Notes: generated by a model not told the origin, from the sequence alone. Counted from the stretch's first letter, positions 8,117 through 19,674 are shown. The stretch: DNA of 64,000 nt from Fulvimarina endophytica (GCF_003403015.1 NZ_QURL01000007.1:124001-188000), one strand, 5' to 3'. Numbers and translations are program-made.

Positions 8117-10369
8117 TCAGCCGGAGAACTTGTTCGTCTTCGGGAAGCCCTTGGGCACCAGACGGCCGGCCTGGGCGCGATCGCCCCGCCATTCGAGGAG
8201 TTCGTCCTCGCCCCGCAGGAAGGCCCGCCCCGCGCTGTCGGTCCAGGACAGGCCGCGAGCCATCGCGAAGACCTTCGCGTCGGAGACCCCGCCATCCTTG
8301 TAGCGCTGCAGGCGCACGCCCTTGCCGCGAGCCATCTGCGGCACCTGGGAGAGCGGGAAGACGAGGAGCTTCCGGTTCTCGCCGACGATCGCCACCATGT
8401 CGCCGTCACCGATCTCGACCGCCAGATGGACGCCGGCCTTGCCGCTGACATTCATCAGCTGCTTGCCCTTGCGCGTTCCGGATATGAGATCGGCCTCCGT
8501 CACGACGAAGCCTGACCCTTCGGAGGAGACCATCAGCCGCTTGCGCTCCGGATCGGCCGTGAAGGCGGTGACGATGTCGTCCTTGTCGTCGAAGTCGAAG
8601 GCGAGGCGGATGGGATCGCCCTGCCCGCGTCCGCCGGGCAGCTTGTCGGCCTGGAGCGTATAGGCCCGGCCGTGCCGCGACAGGAAGAGGAGCTTGTCCG
8701 TCGTCATCGCATGGAAGGCGATGTGCAGGCCGTCGCCCTCGCGGAAGGTGAGATTGCTGAAGTCCGACAGATGCCCCTTCAGCCCGCGCAGGAAGCCCTT
8801 GTTCGACAGGACGATTGTCACCGGCTCCTTCTCGATGAAGGCGGTCGTGATATCCTCGATGTCGTGATCGGGCGCATCGGCGAAACGGGTGCGGCGCTTG
8901 CCGAGCTTCGTCTTCTTCGAGAAGGTCTCGCGAACCGCCCTCACCTCGTCCGCCACCGCCGACCACTGGCGCTCGATGGACCCGAGGAGCCCCTCTTTCT
9001 CCGCCTTCTCCTCGCTCAGCTGGTCGAATTCGCGCCGCAGCTCGAATTCCTCGAGCCGGCGCAGCGACCGCAGGCGCATGTTGAGGACGGCCTCGGCCTG
9101 AACATCCGTCAACCCGAAGAAGCGCATCAGTTCCTGCTTGGGCTCGTCCTCCTCGCGGATGATGCGGATGACGTCGTCGATATTGAGGAAGACGATCAGA
9201 TAGCCCGACAGGATTTCCAGCCGCCGGTCGATCTGGGCGAGCCGGTGGCGCGAACGCCGCTCCAGCACCTCGCGCTGATGGGCGAGCCATTCGGCCAGCA
9301 CCTCCTTGAGCGACATGACCTTCGGCACCTTGCCGCCGGACAGGACGTTCATGTTGAGCGGAATGCGCGATTCCAGATCGGTGAGCCGGAACAGAGATTC
9401 CATCAGGATCGCCGGATCCACGGTCTTGGAGCGCGGTTCGATGACGACCCGAATATCCTCCGCCGATTCGTCGCGGATATCGGCGAGAAGCGGCAGCTTG
9501 CGGGCCTGCAGCAGTTCGGCGATCTTCTCGATCAGCCGCGATTTCTGGACCTGGTAGGGGATCTCGGTGACCACGACGACCCAGGTGCCGCGCGTGCCCT
9601 CCTCGACCTCCCAGCGGGCCCGCACGCGGAACGATCCGCGGCCGGTCTCATAGGCGTTGCGCATGGTCGCGCGGTTGTCGACGACGACGCCGCCGGTCGG
9701 GAAGTCGGGCCCCTCCACGCAGCGCAGGAGCTGATCGACCGTCACCTCGGGATTTTCGATGATCTTCAGGGCCGCGTCGCAGAGTTCTGCGGCGTTGTGA
9801 GGAGGAATATTGGTGGCCATGCCGACGGCGATGCCGGACGAGCCGTTGGCGAGAAGGTTCGGGAAGGCGCCCGGCAGGACGACCGGCTCCTCGTCCTCCT
9901 CGTTGTAGGTGGGGCAGAAATCCACCGCGTTCTCGTCGATACCGCGCAGGAGCAGCGTCGCGACATCCGTCATCCGCGCTTCGGTATAGCGCATGGCCGC
10001 CGCGCTATCGCCGTCGATATTGCCGAAATTGCCTTGACCGTCGACCAGCGGATAGCGGACCGAGAAGTCCTGGGCGAGGCGGACGAGCGCGTCGTAGATC
10101 GCCGCGTCGCCATGGGGGTGGAACCGTCCCATCACGTCGCCGACGATGCGGGCGCACTTCTTGTAGGCCTGACCCGGATCGAGCCTCAGAACGCGCATGG
10201 CATGGACGATGCGCCGGTGAACGGGCTTCAATCCGTCGCGCACGTCCGGCAATGCGCGGCCCATGATCGTGGACAGCGCATAGGCGAGATAACGCTCCTC
10301 GAGCGCTTCACGGAGATCGACCGGCTGGATGTCGCCGCCGTCGGCAGGTGGATCGACTTGCTTTCCCAT
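8117..10369 (-). CDS. parC: DNA topoisomerase IV subunit A
   Basis: Decatenates replicated chromosomes together with ParE. 750 aa from the ATG before [18 protein letters not shown]; an ATG seven codons upstream (10390) is possible but the chosen start fits relatives. The type IIA topoisomerase breakage domain is clear: [28 protein letters not shown] near the N-terminus, the catalytic tyrosine at about 128 in RYTEARM, and [17 protein letters not shown]. The shorter and diverged C-terminal part, lacking a GyrA box, argues for ParC over GyrA. ParE is not in the window. The gene ends before a bidirectional terminator and diverges from an exported protein gene across 207 bases. Confidence 0.96.
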   Translation of the reverse strand: MGKQVDPPADGGDIQPVDLREALEERYLAYALSTIMGRALPDVRDGLKPVHRRIVHAMRVLRLDPGQAYKKCARIVGDVMGRFHPHGDAAIYDALVRLAQDFSVRYPLVDGQGNFGNIDGDSAAAMRYTEARMTDVATLLLRGIDENAVDFCPTYNEEDEEPVVLPGAFPNLLANGSSGIAVGMATNIPPHNAAELCDAALKIIENPEVTVDQLLRCVEGPDFPTGGVVVDNRATMRNAYETGRGSFRVRARWEVEEGTRGTWVVVVTEIPYQVQKSRLIEKIAELLQARKLPLLADIRDESAEDIRVVIEPRSKTVDPAILMESLFRLTDLESRIPLNMNVLSGGKVPKVMSLKEVLAEWLAHQREVLERRSRHRLAQIDRRLEILSGYLIVFLNIDDVIRIIREEDEPKQELMRFFGLTDVQAEAVLNMRLRSLRRLEEFELRREFDQLSEEKAEKEGLLGSIERQWSAVADEVRAVRETFSKKTKLGKRRTRFADAPDHDIEDITTAFIEKEPVTIVLSNKGFLRGLKGHLSDFSNLTFREGDGLHIAFHAMTTDKLLFLSRHGRAYTLQADKLPGGRGQGDPIRLAFDFDDKDDIVTAFTADPERKRLMVSSEGSGFVVTEADLISGTRKGKQLMNVSGKAGVHLAVEIGDGDMVAIVGENRKLLVFPLSQVPQMARGKGVRLQRYKDGGVSDAKVFAMARGLSWTDSAGRAFLRGEDELLEWRGDRAQAGRLVPKGFPKTNKFSG

Positions 10370-10576
10370 GGACCCGTTCTGAACGATCATGCGATATGGA
10401 ACAAGTACGGAACACAGACGATGCGGCGTGAAAGCACAGAATCGTCGGGTTTTTCCGGAACTGTGGCGTGCGATAAGGCTCGTCGGCGCTCTTTCGGATC
10501 GTGGCGGGCGCACTACCATTGCAGCGACTATGACCGCCCCCGCGCGAGGGGTGGACGTAAGAAAGGATTTTCATCG

Positions 10577-11878
10577 ATGCGCAGGATCACCGCCGGCCTC
10601 TCGGCCGCCGCTTTCGCCACCTTGCTCGGCTCTGGCACGGCTCTCGCCGCTGATGCCGACGCGTTCGCCGAACGGCTGAAGGAGGCGATGGCCTCCCAGG
10701 GCGCCCAGATGAGCTATGACGAGGCCGTCAGCGAGAACGATACGGTCATCATTCGCGGCGTCACGCTCGGACAGGGACCGAACAGCGTCGATTTCGGTCA
10801 GGTGAACTTCGAGAACGTGGTGGGCGAGCCGACCACGGGCTACGAGGTCGCGCGGGTCGGCTTCGAAGACGTCTCCGGCATCGACAAGGCCGAGGGCGAC
10901 CGCGACGTCTCCTACGACGTCAGCGGAATGAGCATCGAGAACCTGCTCGTCGCCGGCACCGAGCCTTCGGACAGCCAGCCGGCCCTTCTTCAGGGCACCC
11001 CCTTCTTCTTCGAGCGCGGCACGATCGAGGAGATCAAGCTGAGCGAGGAGGGCAAGGATACGTTCACCCTTACCAATCTCGTCGCCAACAGTACGATCGG
11101 CGACGACGACAGCTTCGACAGCCGGTTGAGCGTCGGAAACTTCCAGCTGGTGCTTCCCGAGAACACCGAGGAAGACGGCGTCAACTTCGCTCGCGAGATC
11201 GGCTACGACACCCTGACCGGCTCTATGAACGCCGACGCAGCCTGGACACCCCAGCAGGGCAAGGTCTCCCTGTCGCCGGTGACCTTCAATATCCAGAACG
11301 TCGGCACGCTCCAGACCGATCTGGCGATCGACGGCTACACGCCGCAGGTCATCCAGTCCCTGCAGCAGATCACCGACGAGATGCGCAAGAACCCTGAGGG
11401 CCAGCAGAATTCGGGCATGGCGTTCATGGGCATCCTGGCGCAGCTGAGCGTCGCCAACATCTCGGTCGAATTCCAGGACGATTCGCTGACCAAGCGCGTG
11501 ATCGACTATTACGCAGAGCAGACGAGCCAGACGCCCGAGGCCATCATCGACCTCGCGACCCAGACGGTCGAGGCCAATCTCGGCCAGATCGGCGACGAGG
11601 CATTCCGCAATCAGGTGGTCGGGGCGGTCCGCAACTTCCTTGAGACGCCGGAATCGATCCGCGTCGCGACCGAACCGTCCCAGCCGATCCCGTTCATGCA
11701 GATCTTCGGGGCGGCCATGGGCGCGCCGCAGACCATTCCGAACGTGCTGCAGCTGACCGTCGAAAGCGATGGCGGTGCGCCGGCATCGACCGCTCCGGCG
11801 CCCGGCACGGACGCCTCCGGCACCGCGGGCTCGGGGTCGACCGAGAGCGGCTCGGGCGGAGCAAACAGCGCTCAGTAA
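10577..11878 (+). CDS. Exported protein of unknown function, 433 aa
   Basis: Starts with a clear Sec signal peptide (MRRITAGLSAAAFATLLG, cleavage near TALAAD) and has AAGAAAGGA as ribosome-binding site about eight bases before the ATG. The mature protein has no cysteine, is rich in Asp, Glu, Asn and Thr, and reads like repeated beta strands (IIRGVTLGQGPNSVDF, FGQVNFENVVG), with a helical stretch near residues 300-350. The last 35 residues are low-complexity Gly/Ser/Ala/Thr. I do not recognise the family; a periplasmic or outer-surface protein is the safest description. Monocistronic, divergent from parC, and closed by a strong terminator. Confidence 0.85.
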   Translation: MRRITAGLSAAAFATLLGSGTALAADADAFAERLKEAMASQGAQMSYDEAVSENDTVIIRGVTLGQGPNSVDFGQVNFENVVGEPTTGYEVARVGFEDVSGIDKAEGDRDVSYDVSGMSIENLLVAGTEPSDSQPALLQGTPFFFERGTIEEIKLSEEGKDTFTLTNLVANSTIGDDDSFDSRLSVGNFQLVLPENTEEDGVNFAREIGYDTLTGSMNADAAWTPQQGKVSLSPVTFNIQNVGTLQTDLAIDGYTPQVIQSLQQITDEMRKNPEGQQNSGMAFMGILAQLSVANISVEFQDDSLTKRVIDYYAEQTSQTPEAIIDLATQTVEANLGQIGDEAFRNQVVGAVRNFLETPESIRVATEPSQPIPFMQIFGAAMGAPQTIPNVLQLTVESDGGAPASTAPAPGTDASGTAGSGSTESGSGGANSAQ

Positions 11879-11885
11879 AGAACAA

Positions 11886-11925
11886 AACCCGGCCGGCCCC
11901 TTCGAGACGAGGGGCCGGCCGGGTT
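11886..11925. terminator. Strong hairpin terminator after the exported protein gene
   Basis: Perfect 15-bp inverted repeat (11886-11900 with 11911-11925) around a ten-base loop, directly after the stop codon at 11878 and before the next plus-strand gene at 11955. The T run is very short, so termination may be leaky or the hairpin may chiefly protect the mRNA end. Confidence 0.7.
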
Positions 11926-11954
11926 CAAATCACGCCCTGGCGAAAGGATGACCG

Positions 11955-12488
11955 ATGCCGGATACAACGCCGTTGATCGTCACCCTTCGCTTCGACGACG
12001 ACGCCTTCGAGCGCTTCCAGACGATGCGCAAGACGCACTTTCCCTCGTCGCGCAACTTCATCCCGGCCCATCTCACGCTCTTCCACCATCTTCCGGGAGA
12101 CAAGTACGAGACCGTCTGCGACGAGCTGCGCAAGACGGCGGCGGACTGGAGCCCGCTGACATGCAAGGTCTCGGGTGTCCGGTTTCTCGGCAAGGGCGTC
12201 GCCTACGATGTCGAGTGCCATCAGGTCGAGCGCCTGCGGGCCGACCTTGCCGGCATCTTCTACGACGACCTGACCGCCCAGGATCGCCAGCGGATGAAGC
12301 CGCACATCACGATCCAGAACAAGGTCGACCCGTCGAAGGCCCGCAAGCTGTTCGAGGAACTCGACGACGCGTTCGAGCCCTTCTCGTTCGACGTTCTCGG
12401 CCTGATGCTCTGGCACTATCACGGCGGACCGTGGGAGCTTGCGGAGGAATTTCCGTTCAGCCACGCAACGACGTCCGGCGAAGACTGA
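11955..12488 (+). CDS. 2'-5' RNA ligase family protein
   Basis: 177-aa member of the 2H phosphoesterase superfamily, whose bacterial members act on 2',3'-cyclic phosphate ends of RNA or join 2'-5' linkages. Both HxTx motifs needed for catalysis are visible: HLTLFH in the first half and HITIQN in the second. Length is normal. A short gene with its own start (ATG after GAAAGGATGACCG) and a 15-bp hairpin behind it. The physiological substrate is unknown for this group, and ligase activity may not be the natural function. Confidence 0.82.
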   Translation: MPDTTPLIVTLRFDDDAFERFQTMRKTHFPSSRNFIPAHLTLFHHLPGDKYETVCDELRKTAADWSPLTCKVSGVRFLGKGVAYDVECHQVERLRADLAGIFYDDLTAQDRQRMKPHITIQNKVDPSKARKLFEELDDAFEPFSFDVLGLMLWHYHGGPWELAEEFPFSHATTSGED

Positions 12489-12498
12489 TTGGGATACA

Positions 12499-12540
12499 GC
12501 CTTCGGGTGCCGTTTCGATTTCGACACGGCACCCGAAGGC
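12499..12540. terminator. Perfect 15-bp hairpin between convergent genes
   Basis: Positions 12499-12513 pair exactly with 12526-12540 around a 12-base loop. It lies between the convergent stops of the RNA ligase-like gene (12488) and aspS (12612). There is no T run on either side, so it is a weaker case for classical intrinsic termination than for a shared mRNA 3' end. Confidence 0.6.
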
Positions 12541-12611
12541 AGATCAGACTGGAATGCGCCGAACGGGATCGCGCCGGTCGAGACTTGTACCCGACCGGCG
12601 TCGAGAGAAGG

Positions 12612-14399
12612 CTATTCCTTTGCCTTCGGCGCCATGCGCAGGCCGAGTTCGCGAAGCTGGGCCGGCGAGGCTTCGGCCGGTGCACCCATAAGAAGATCGA
12701 AGGCCTGCTGGTTCATGGGGAACAGCGCGATCTCGCGCAGGTTCTTCGCCCCGCAGAGCAGCATCACGATGCGATCGATACCCGCCGCCATGCCGCCATG
12801 GGGCGGAGCGCCGTACTGGAAGGCGCGGTAGAGACCGCCGAAGCGCTCTTCCACGGTCGCCTGATCATAACCCGCGATCTCGAACGCCTTGACCATGGTC
12901 TCGGGCACGGAGTTGCGGATGCCGCCCGAGGCGATCTCGAAGCCGTTGCAGACGACGTCGTACTGGAACGCCTTGATCGACAGCGGCTCCTGGTTCTGAA
13001 GCGCGTCCATCCCGCCCTGGGGCATGGAGAACGGGTTGTGGGCGAACTCCACCTTCTTGTTGTCCTCGTCCCATTCGAAGAACGGGAAGTCGACGATCCA
13101 GGCGAGTTCGAACCGGTCGCGGTCGACGAGATCGAGATCCTCGCCGATACGGGTGCGCGCTGCGCCCGCGAAAGCGGTGAACTTTTCGGGACGGCCCGCC
13201 ACGAAGAAGCAGGCATCGCCCGCTTCGAGACCGAGCTCGGTGCGGATCGCCTCGGTGCGCTCGGGGCCGATGTTCTTGGCGAGCGGCCCTGCGCCCGACA
13301 TCTCGCCGCCTTCCTCGCGCCAGAAGATGTAGCCGAGGCCCGGCTGGCCTTCGCCTTGCGCCCAGGAGTTCATCCGGTCGCAGAAGGCGCGGGAGCCGCC
13401 GGTCTTCGCCGGGATCGCCCAGACCTCGACCTTGTCGTCGCTGGCGATCATGTTGGCGAAGACCTTGAAGCCCGATCCCGCGAAATGTTCGGTGACCGCG
13501 CTCATTTCGATCGGGTTTCTGAGGTCCGGCTTGTCGGAGCCGTATTTGCGCATGGATTCGGCGTAGGGAATGCGCCGGAAGGTTTCGGAGACCGGCTTGC
13601 CGTCGGCGAAGCTCGCGAACACCTCGCGGATCACCGGCTCCATGGTCCGAAAGATGTCTTCCTGTTCGACGAAGCTCATCTCCATGTCGAGCTGGTAGAA
13701 CTCGCCGTAGAAGCGGTCGGCGCGCGGGTCCTCGTCGCGGAAGCAGGGCGCGATCTGGAAATACCGGTCGAAACCGGAGATCATCAGAAGCTGCTTGTAC
13801 TGCTGCGGCGCCTGGGGCAGCGCGTAGAACATGCCGTTGTGGAGCCGCGAGGGCACCAGGAAGTCGCGCGCGCCCTCGGGCGAGGAGGCGGTGAGGATCG
13901 GCGTCTGGAACTCGGTGAAGGAGGCGTCCTGCATCAGCGAGCGGATCTTCGAGATGACCTTCGTGCGCCGCATGATGTTCTTGTGCAGCGTCTCGCGGCG
14001 AAGATCGAGAAAACGGTATTTGAGCCGGATGTCCTCTGGATAGTCGGGCTCGCCGAAGACCGGCAGGGGCAGTTCCTTGGCTGGGGAGAGCACCTCGATC
14101 TCGCGGGCGAAGACTTCCACCTCGCCAGTCGGCAGCTTGGCGTTGACGGTCTCGGCGGAGCGCGCCTTCACCTCGCCGTCAATCCGGATCACCCATTCGC
14201 CGCGAACCGTCTCGGCCGTCTTGAAGGCGGGAGAATCGGGGTCGACGACGACCTGGGTCAGGCCGTAATGGTCGCGCAGATCGATGAAGAGAAGCCCACC
14301 ATGGTCACGGATGCGGTGCGCCCAGCCGGAGAGGCGGACGGTCTCGCCGACATGGGTGCTGCGCAGATCTGCGCAGGAGTGGCTGCGATAGCGATGCAT
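12612..14399 (-). CDS. aspS: Aspartyl-tRNA synthetase
   Basis: Class II aminoacyl-tRNA synthetase, 595 aa, charging tRNA-Asp and, in alphaproteobacteria that depend on GatCAB, probably also tRNA-Asn. An N-terminal OB-fold anticodon-binding domain ([22 protein letters not shown]) is followed by the bacterial-type catalytic core with motif 2 ([19 protein letters not shown]), the GAD insertion domain and motif 3 ([14 protein letters not shown]). The non-discriminating role is inferred from lineage. Divergent from rnd across 198 bases that show no obvious RNA element. Confidence 0.97.
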   Translation of the reverse strand: MHRYRSHSCADLRSTHVGETVRLSGWAHRIRDHGGLLFIDLRDHYGLTQVVVDPDSPAFKTAETVRGEWVIRIDGEVKARSAETVNAKLPTGEVEVFAREIEVLSPAKELPLPVFGEPDYPEDIRLKYRFLDLRRETLHKNIMRRTKVISKIRSLMQDASFTEFQTPILTASSPEGARDFLVPSRLHNGMFYALPQAPQQYKQLLMISGFDRYFQIAPCFRDEDPRADRFYGEFYQLDMEMSFVEQEDIFRTMEPVIREVFASFADGKPVSETFRRIPYAESMRKYGSDKPDLRNPIEMSAVTEHFAGSGFKVFANMIASDDKVEVWAIPAKTGGSRAFCDRMNSWAQGEGQPGLGYIFWREEGGEMSGAGPLAKNIGPERTEAIRTELGLEAGDACFFVAGRPEKFTAFAGAARTRIGEDLDLVDRDRFELAWIVDFPFFEWDEDNKKVEFAHNPFSMPQGGMDALQNQEPLSIKAFQYDVVCNGFEIASGGIRNSVPETMVKAFEIAGYDQATVEERFGGLYRAFQYGAPPHGGMAAGIDRIVMLLCGAKNLREIALFPMNQQAFDLLMGAPAEASPAQLRELGLRMAPKAKE

Positions 14400-14597
14400 G
14401 GCGTGCTCTCTAAAGTCCTGTCCGATCCACCCATTTCGCCCCGTTCCCAGCGCCCTGCGGCGCTGCCCGAACCGTGTGGATCATCCCTTCGAAATCGGGC
14501 CGGACAAGCGCACTTGTCGGCATGGATGTCAAGTTTTGCGGGACAGGGCCGAGCGAACGCTTTCCCCGCGCTTCACCTCGTTCTAAGACGTGGCTCC

Positions 14598-15749
14598 ATG
14601 AACACGATCAAAACGACCGCAGACCTTTCGAGCGCGTGCAAGGCGCTCGCGCGTTCCCCCTTCGTGACCGTGGATACCGAGTTCATCCGCGAGACGACGT
14701 TCTGGCCCGAACTCTGCCTCATCCAGATGGCCTCCGACGACACCGAGGTGCTCGTCGATCCGCTGGCCAAGGGCCTGTCGCTGGAGCCGTTCTTCGAGCT
14801 GATGGCGGACGAGAGCGTGGTCAAGGTGTTCCATGCCGCACGGCAGGATCTCGAGATCGTCTACAAGCTCGGCAATGTCATCCCCAAGCCGCTCTTCGAT
14901 ACGCAGATCGCGGCGATGGTATGCGGTTTCGGCGAATCGGTCGCTTACGACCAGCTCGTCGCGCGCCTCAGCGACGGTCGGATCGACAAGACCTCGCGCT
15001 TCACCGACTGGCGCAGGCGGCCGCTCAGCGACAAGCAGCTCGACTACGCGCTTGCCGACGTCACCTATCTGCGCACCGTCTACAAGAAGCTGAAGGCGCA
15101 GCTGGAGGCGAGCGGCCGCCTGTCCTGGCTCGACGAGGAGATGGCCGTTCTCGCCGATCCGGCCACCTACGACATCCATCCGGACGATGCGTGGCGGCGC
15201 ATGAAGATGCGGGTCCGCAAGCCGATCGAACTGCAGATCCTGAAGGAGGTCTCCGCCTGGCGCGAACGCGAGGCCCGTGCCCAGGACAAACCGCGCGGCC
15301 GCATCCTCAAGGACGACGCGATCTACGAGATTGCCCAGCAGCAGCCGGTCGACGAGGAAGAGCTCGGACGGCTCCGCTCGATCTCGAAGGGGTTCGAACG
15401 CTCCCAGGCCGGTCGCGGCATCATCGAGGCGGTCAGGAGCGCGAAGGCCCTGCCGAAGGGCGATCTTCCCGCCGTGCCGAAATCGGCACCACTTCCCGAG
15501 GGAACGCAGGCCGCCGTGGAATTCCTGCGCGTCCTCCTGAAGATCGTCGTGGAGGAGGAAGGCGTCGCCGCCAAGATGATCGCCAATTCCGAGGACCTCG
15601 AAAAGCTCGCCGTCCATGGCGAGCGAGCGGAAATCCCGGCTCTCGCCGGCTGGCGGTCCGAGATCTTCGGACGGCGCGCGCTGAAGCTCCTCGAAGGAGA
15701 GAGCGCCCTCGTCTATCGCAACCGGAAGGTCGAGATCGTCAGCCTCTGA
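14598..15749 (+). CDS. rnd: Ribonuclease D
   Basis: 3'-5' exoribonuclease that trims the 3' ends of tRNA and other stable RNA precursors. 383 aa from the ATG before NTIKTTADLS. The DEDDy residues are all present: D26 and E28 in VDTEFI, D84 in AARQDLEIVY, and Y150 with D154 in YALADVTYL. One HRDC domain (about residues 210-290) follows, with a degenerate second one before the C-terminus. Full length for alphaproteobacterial RNase D. It converges on ppx with only 27 bases between stops. Confidence 0.95.
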   Translation: MNTIKTTADLSSACKALARSPFVTVDTEFIRETTFWPELCLIQMASDDTEVLVDPLAKGLSLEPFFELMADESVVKVFHAARQDLEIVYKLGNVIPKPLFDTQIAAMVCGFGESVAYDQLVARLSDGRIDKTSRFTDWRRRPLSDKQLDYALADVTYLRTVYKKLKAQLEASGRLSWLDEEMAVLADPATYDIHPDDAWRRMKMRVRKPIELQILKEVSAWREREARAQDKPRGRILKDDAIYEIAQQQPVDEEELGRLRSISKGFERSQAGRGIIEAVRSAKALPKGDLPAVPKSAPLPEGTQAAVEFLRVLLKIVVEEEGVAAKMIANSEDLEKLAVHGERAEIPALAGWRSEIFGRRALKLLEGESALVYRNRKVEIVSL

Positions 15750-15776
15750 GCGGGGACGAGAGGAGGCGCGCCCCGG

Positions 15777-17303
15777 TCAGCGTGCCTCCATCCTCAGGGT
15801 CTGGCCGACGAGCTTCGCGAACTGCTGCAGCCGGCCTTCCGGGCGGCTGCCGATCAGCGATGCGAGATCCTCGGGCAGGACGAGGGTGAAGCCGCCGCGC
15901 GGATCCTGCGACCAGCGGAACCGGTCGAGAACGCCGGGCATCGACGCGGTCAGAAGATAGGTCACCCGGAACAGCGAACCGAGAATCTGGGCCCGGGCGA
16001 AAAGCCGCTCGTCCACGAGGGTGTCGAGATCGGGCAGTTGGACCTGGTTCATCGTACCTTCGTGGCGGAAGAAGTTCGTCAGCCCGAGATAGGCGCGGCC
16101 GCGATGGTCGACGGCTGGAAAGGCCGCGTGGGCGATCGTCGAGAGGGAGATCAGTCCCCGATAATCGGGATGGGCGCGCCAGCCGATATCGGCGAGAAGA
16201 CAGGCGGTCTCGCGAAGGCGCCGTTCCTCGTCGTCCTCCTCGATGCCGAGGGCCGCAAAGGTCCGCCCGGTCCACGTGACGAGTTCCTCGGCATGGTCGG
16301 GCGAGCGCGAGCGCAGAACGGCAAGCTCGCGCGCCGCCTCGATGAGGGGGTCCTTGGCCCGCTCGTCCGCCGGAAGCAGGGAATGGAGATAGCCTTCCCG
16401 CACCCCGTAGGCCGAAATCAGGATCTCGGACGGTTTGAGATAGCGGATGATGCTGCGAAGCGTGACGGCACCGTAGGCGAGCAGAGACCGGCGCGATTTC
16501 GAGATGACCTCGATCCCCGCGAGCTTCTCCGGGTCGCTCTTGATCACGGTGTCCAGGAACTTGTCGATCTTGGCCGCGCTCATGGAATATCCGTGCATCA
16601 CATGCAGCGGATACCCGGTCTGTTGCATGTGGAGACGGGCGAGATTGCGCCATGTCCCGCCGACGGCGAAGAAAGGAAGCCCCTCGTTGTCGGTGTTGGC
16701 GAAGGCGCAGGCCGAGACGTGTTCGTCGGCGATGGCCTGCGCCTTCTTGATATCGTTCTGGGACAGGTCCTGCAGTCGCAATCCGCCCAGCGGCATGGTC
16801 AGCCCGCCCGAGAGCCGGTCGTTTTCGATGCGGACGAGTTCCAGGCTGCCGCCGCCCAGGTCGCCCACGACGCCCTTCGGATTGTTGAAGCCGCTGAGCA
16901 CGCCTTCCGCAGCGTAGCGAGCCTCGTCGGCGCCGGACAGGATCTCGATCGGTCGCCCGATCGCTTCCTCGGCGGCGGCGAGAAATTCCGGCCCGTTGGC
17001 GGCCTCACGGCTCGCTGCTGTGGCGAGCGGATAGAGATCGACCACCCGTGCCTGATCGGCGAGCTTCCGGAATCGTCGCAGGGCCGACAGCGCGCTGTCG
17101 ACCGCTGCCTGATCCAGGCGGTTGGACTGGGCGAGCCCGCGTCCGAGACCGCTCAGATTCTTTTCGTTGAACAACACGGTCGGGGAGCGCGAATGGCCCT
17201 CGTAGATGACGAGACGAACGGAGTTCGACCCGATATCGACGACGCCGACGGGACGACGGCCGATGATGCGTCCCTGACCGAGCGGTTCACTCATCGCCGG
17301 CAT
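15777..17303 (-). CDS. ppx: Exopolyphosphatase, Ppx/GppA family
   Basis: 508-aa member of the ASKHA fold that releases phosphate from polyphosphate chains or hydrolyses pppGpp. The two phosphate-binding loops are clear: [17 protein letters not shown] and [14 protein letters not shown]. The C-terminal half has the HD-like helical domain seen in long exopolyphosphatases. The reading frame begins within the last codons of ppk (possible ATG at 17303 or 17294; ppk stops at 17287), so the two are probably translated from one message. The neighbouring ppk argues for polyphosphate rather than pppGpp as main substrate. Confidence 0.94.
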   Translation of the reverse strand: MPAMSEPLGQGRIIGRRPVGVVDIGSNSVRLVIYEGHSRSPTVLFNEKNLSGLGRGLAQSNRLDQAAVDSALSALRRFRKLADQARVVDLYPLATAASREAANGPEFLAAAEEAIGRPIEILSGADEARYAAEGVLSGFNNPKGVVGDLGGGSLELVRIENDRLSGGLTMPLGGLRLQDLSQNDIKKAQAIADEHVSACAFANTDNEGLPFFAVGGTWRNLARLHMQQTGYPLHVMHGYSMSAAKIDKFLDTVIKSDPEKLAGIEVISKSRRSLLAYGAVTLRSIIRYLKPSEILISAYGVREGYLHSLLPADERAKDPLIEAARELAVLRSRSPDHAEELVTWTGRTFAALGIEEDDEERRLRETACLLADIGWRAHPDYRGLISLSTIAHAAFPAVDHRGRAYLGLTNFFRHEGTMNQVQLPDLDTLVDERLFARAQILGSLFRVTYLLTASMPGVLDRFRWSQDPRGGFTLVLPEDLASLIGSRPEGRLQQFAKLVGQTLRMEAR

Positions 17304-19674
17304 GCTCGGCGCGTTGGCGGGCGATCAGGCGGGGAGCGTCGGTCTTCAGCGCCTTGCCGCGTCCCGAGAGCGATGGATTGGTCATGAAATACCGCTGTGC
17401 GTTGAAGGGCTGTTCACCGTCGCTCGGGCGGATGTGCCGGGAGGTCCCGTCCGCTGCGACCGACCAGCTCTGCTGGTTGTCGAGGATGTTGCCGAGCATG
17501 ATCTGCGAGAGAACCTGGCTGTGAACCGTGGGGGTCGCGATCGGCACGAGCGTCTCGACGCGCCGGTCGAGATTGCGAGGCATGAGGTCGGCCGACCCCA
17601 TCAGGACGGTGGCTTCTTCCGATGGCAGGCCGAAGCCGTTGCCGAAGCAGAAGATTCGGCTGTGCTCGAGGAAGCGTCCGACGATGGATTTGACGCGGAT
17701 GTTATCGGACAGGCCCGGCACGCGCGGACGCAGGCAGCAGATGCCGCGCACGATGAGATCGATCTCCACCCCTGCCCGGCTCGCCCGGTAGAGCGCATCG
17801 ATGATACGGCCGTCGACGAGGGAGTTCATCTTCATCCAGATCTGCGCCGGGCGCCCGGCCCTCGCATGTTCGGCCTCCGCCTCGATATGGGCGAGGATCT
17901 TGTCGCGCATCGTCAGGGGAGAGACCGCGAGCTTCTTCAGATCCGTCGGTTCGGCATAGCCGGTGATGTAGTTGAACACCAGCTGGACGTCGTGGGCGAT
18001 CTGGGGATCGGCGGTGAAGTAGGACAGGTCCGTGTAGATCTTCGCGGTGATCGGATGATAGTTGCCGGTTCCGATATGGCAGAAGTTGACGAGCTTGCCC
18101 TCCTCGCGCCGCACGACCATCGCGAGCTTGGCGTGGGTCTTCTTCTCGATGAAGCCGAACACCACCTGTACGCCGGCGCGCTCCAGGTCGCGCGCCCAGC
18201 GGATATTGGCCTCCTCGTCGAAGCGGGCCTTCAGTTCCACGAGGGCCGTCACGGACTTACCCGCCTCGGCGGCCTCGATGAGCGCACGTACGATCGGAGA
18301 ATCGTTCGAGGTTCGGTAGAGCGTCTGCTTGATCGCGACGACGTTCGGATCGGAGGCGGCCTGGCGGACGAACTGCACGACGACGTCGAAGGATTCGTAG
18401 GGGTGATGGACGATGATGTCCTTCTCCCGGATGGCCGCGAAGCAGTCGCCGTTATGCTCGCGGATGCGCTCGGGGAAGCGCGGGATATAGGGCGGGAACT
18501 TCAGGTCCTCGCGGTCGATCTTGCAGATCTGCGAGAGGGCGTCGAGCGCCAGCATCCCTTCCATCACCGAGACGCGGGTCTCCGGCGTGCCGATCTCGGC
18601 GGCGACGAAGTTGCGCAGGCTTTCGGGCATGGACGAATCGAATTCCGTTCGAATGACCGAGCCCCTGCGGCGGCGCTTCAACGCGCTCTCGAAGAAGCGC
18701 ACGAGATCCTCGGCCTCTTCCTGAACCTCGATATCGGAGTCGCGGATCACGCGGAAGGTGCCGCTGCCTTCCACCGTATATCCGGGAAAGAGGCGGCCGA
18801 TGAAGGTCTCGACGACGCTTTCGAGCGGCACGAAGCGATAGGCGCCGTCCTCGCCGCGTGGCGTCTGCACGAACCGGTCGAGGGCGACCGGAAGGCGGAT
18901 CAGTGCGTTCATGCGCTCCGAATCGCGCATGCGCTTGAGGCGCAGGCCGATGGAGAAGCCGAGATTGGGGATGAACGGAAACGGATGCGCCGGGTCGATC
19001 GACAGGGGGGTCAGCGCCGGGAAGATCGTCTCGTCGAATTCACGCGACAGCCACTCGAACTCGGCTTCCGAAAGCTGGTCGGCGAGGACGATATGGACGT
19101 TCTCGTCGGCGAGATAGCCGATCAGTTCGGCGAGCGACGCCTGCTGCTCGGACTGGAGGATCTCCACCTCGGCGAGCACCTTGTCGAGCTGCTCCTGAGC
19201 GGTCATCCCGTCGAGGGAGCGCACGGTGACCTTCTCGCGCACCTGCCCTTCGAGACCGGCGACGCGCACCATGAAGAACTCGTCGAGATTGTCGGCCGAG
19301 ATCGAAAGGAAGCGCAGCCGCTCGATGAGCGGGTGATTGATGTTCTGGGACTCCTCGAGGACACGCCGGTTGAACTGCAGCCAGGACAATTCGCGGTTCA
19401 TGAACCGGTCCTGCGGCAGTTCGGAGCGCGAGGCGTCCTCGCGCTCGGCCTCCTGGCGGGCGATCTGCTCCGGCTTCTCCGCCAGAATCGTCTCGACCTC
19501 GCTCGCAACCGCCTCGTCCGTCAGAACCGTGGCCGCATCGTCTCTTAGCTGTGCCATGTGGTCATCCTTCGTCACGACGGGCGAGGCATCGGCGGCGACG
19601 GCGGCCTTGCGGCGACGGGCTGGGGCCCGGCGCGTTCGCGTCTGCGGCGCTGCGGTGGTCGTGTCTTTCGTCAT
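17287..19674 (-). CDS. ppk: Polyphosphate kinase 1
   Basis: Reversibly makes inorganic polyphosphate from ATP. 795 aa, about 100 longer than E. coli PPK1 because of an N-terminal Ala/Arg/Glu-rich extension of about 90 residues that looks disordered; the conserved N domain begins at [13 protein letters not shown]. The catalytic core holds the autophosphorylated histidine in [10 protein letters not shown] and the second active-site histidine in [10 protein letters not shown]. The start is uncertain: an ATG at 19557 (before [11 protein letters not shown]) would remove 39 residues. Upstream on the same strand, 89 bases away, is hdaA; downstream ppx overlaps its stop codon. Confidence 0.96.
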   Translation of the reverse strand: MTKDTTTAAPQTRTRRAPARRRKAAVAADASPVVTKDDHMAQLRDDAATVLTDEAVASEVETILAEKPEQIARQEAEREDASRSELPQDRFMNRELSWLQFNRRVLEESQNINHPLIERLRFLSISADNLDEFFMVRVAGLEGQVREKVTVRSLDGMTAQEQLDKVLAEVEILQSEQQASLAELIGYLADENVHIVLADQLSEAEFEWLSREFDETIFPALTPLSIDPAHPFPFIPNLGFSIGLRLKRMRDSERMNALIRLPVALDRFVQTPRGEDGAYRFVPLESVVETFIGRLFPGYTVEGSGTFRVIRDSDIEVQEEAEDLVRFFESALKRRRRGSVIRTEFDSSMPESLRNFVAAEIGTPETRVSVMEGMLALDALSQICKIDREDLKFPPYIPRFPERIREHNGDCFAAIREKDIIVHHPYESFDVVVQFVRQAASDPNVVAIKQTLYRTSNDSPIVRALIEAAEAGKSVTALVELKARFDEEANIRWARDLERAGVQVVFGFIEKKTHAKLAMVVRREEGKLVNFCHIGTGNYHPITAKIYTDLSYFTADPQIAHDVQLVFNYITGYAEPTDLKKLAVSPLTMRDKILAHIEAEAEHARAGRPAQIWMKMNSLVDGRIIDALYRASRAGVEIDLIVRGICCLRPRVPGLSDNIRVKSIVGRFLEHSRIFCFGNGFGLPSEEATVLMGSADLMPRNLDRRVETLVPIATPTVHSQVLSQIMLGNILDNQQSWSVAADGTSRHIRPSDGEQPFNAQRYFMTNPSLSGRGKALKTDAPRLIARQRAEHAGDE

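Noticed and set aside
8672..11878. A plus-strand open frame of over 1000 codons running through parC into the exported protein
   Set aside because: Its first two thirds are antisense to parC, with Asp/Arg/Gly-rich composition typical of GC-rich shadow frames; only the part from 10577 has a signal peptide and ribosome-binding site.
12489..15749. A plus-strand frame of over 1000 codons across aspS and rnd
   Set aside because: It is antisense to aspS before entering rnd in frame; the real start is the ATG at 14598.
17302..19548. 748-codon plus-strand frame opposite ppk
   Set aside because: Shadow of ppk; no ribosome-binding site or domain.
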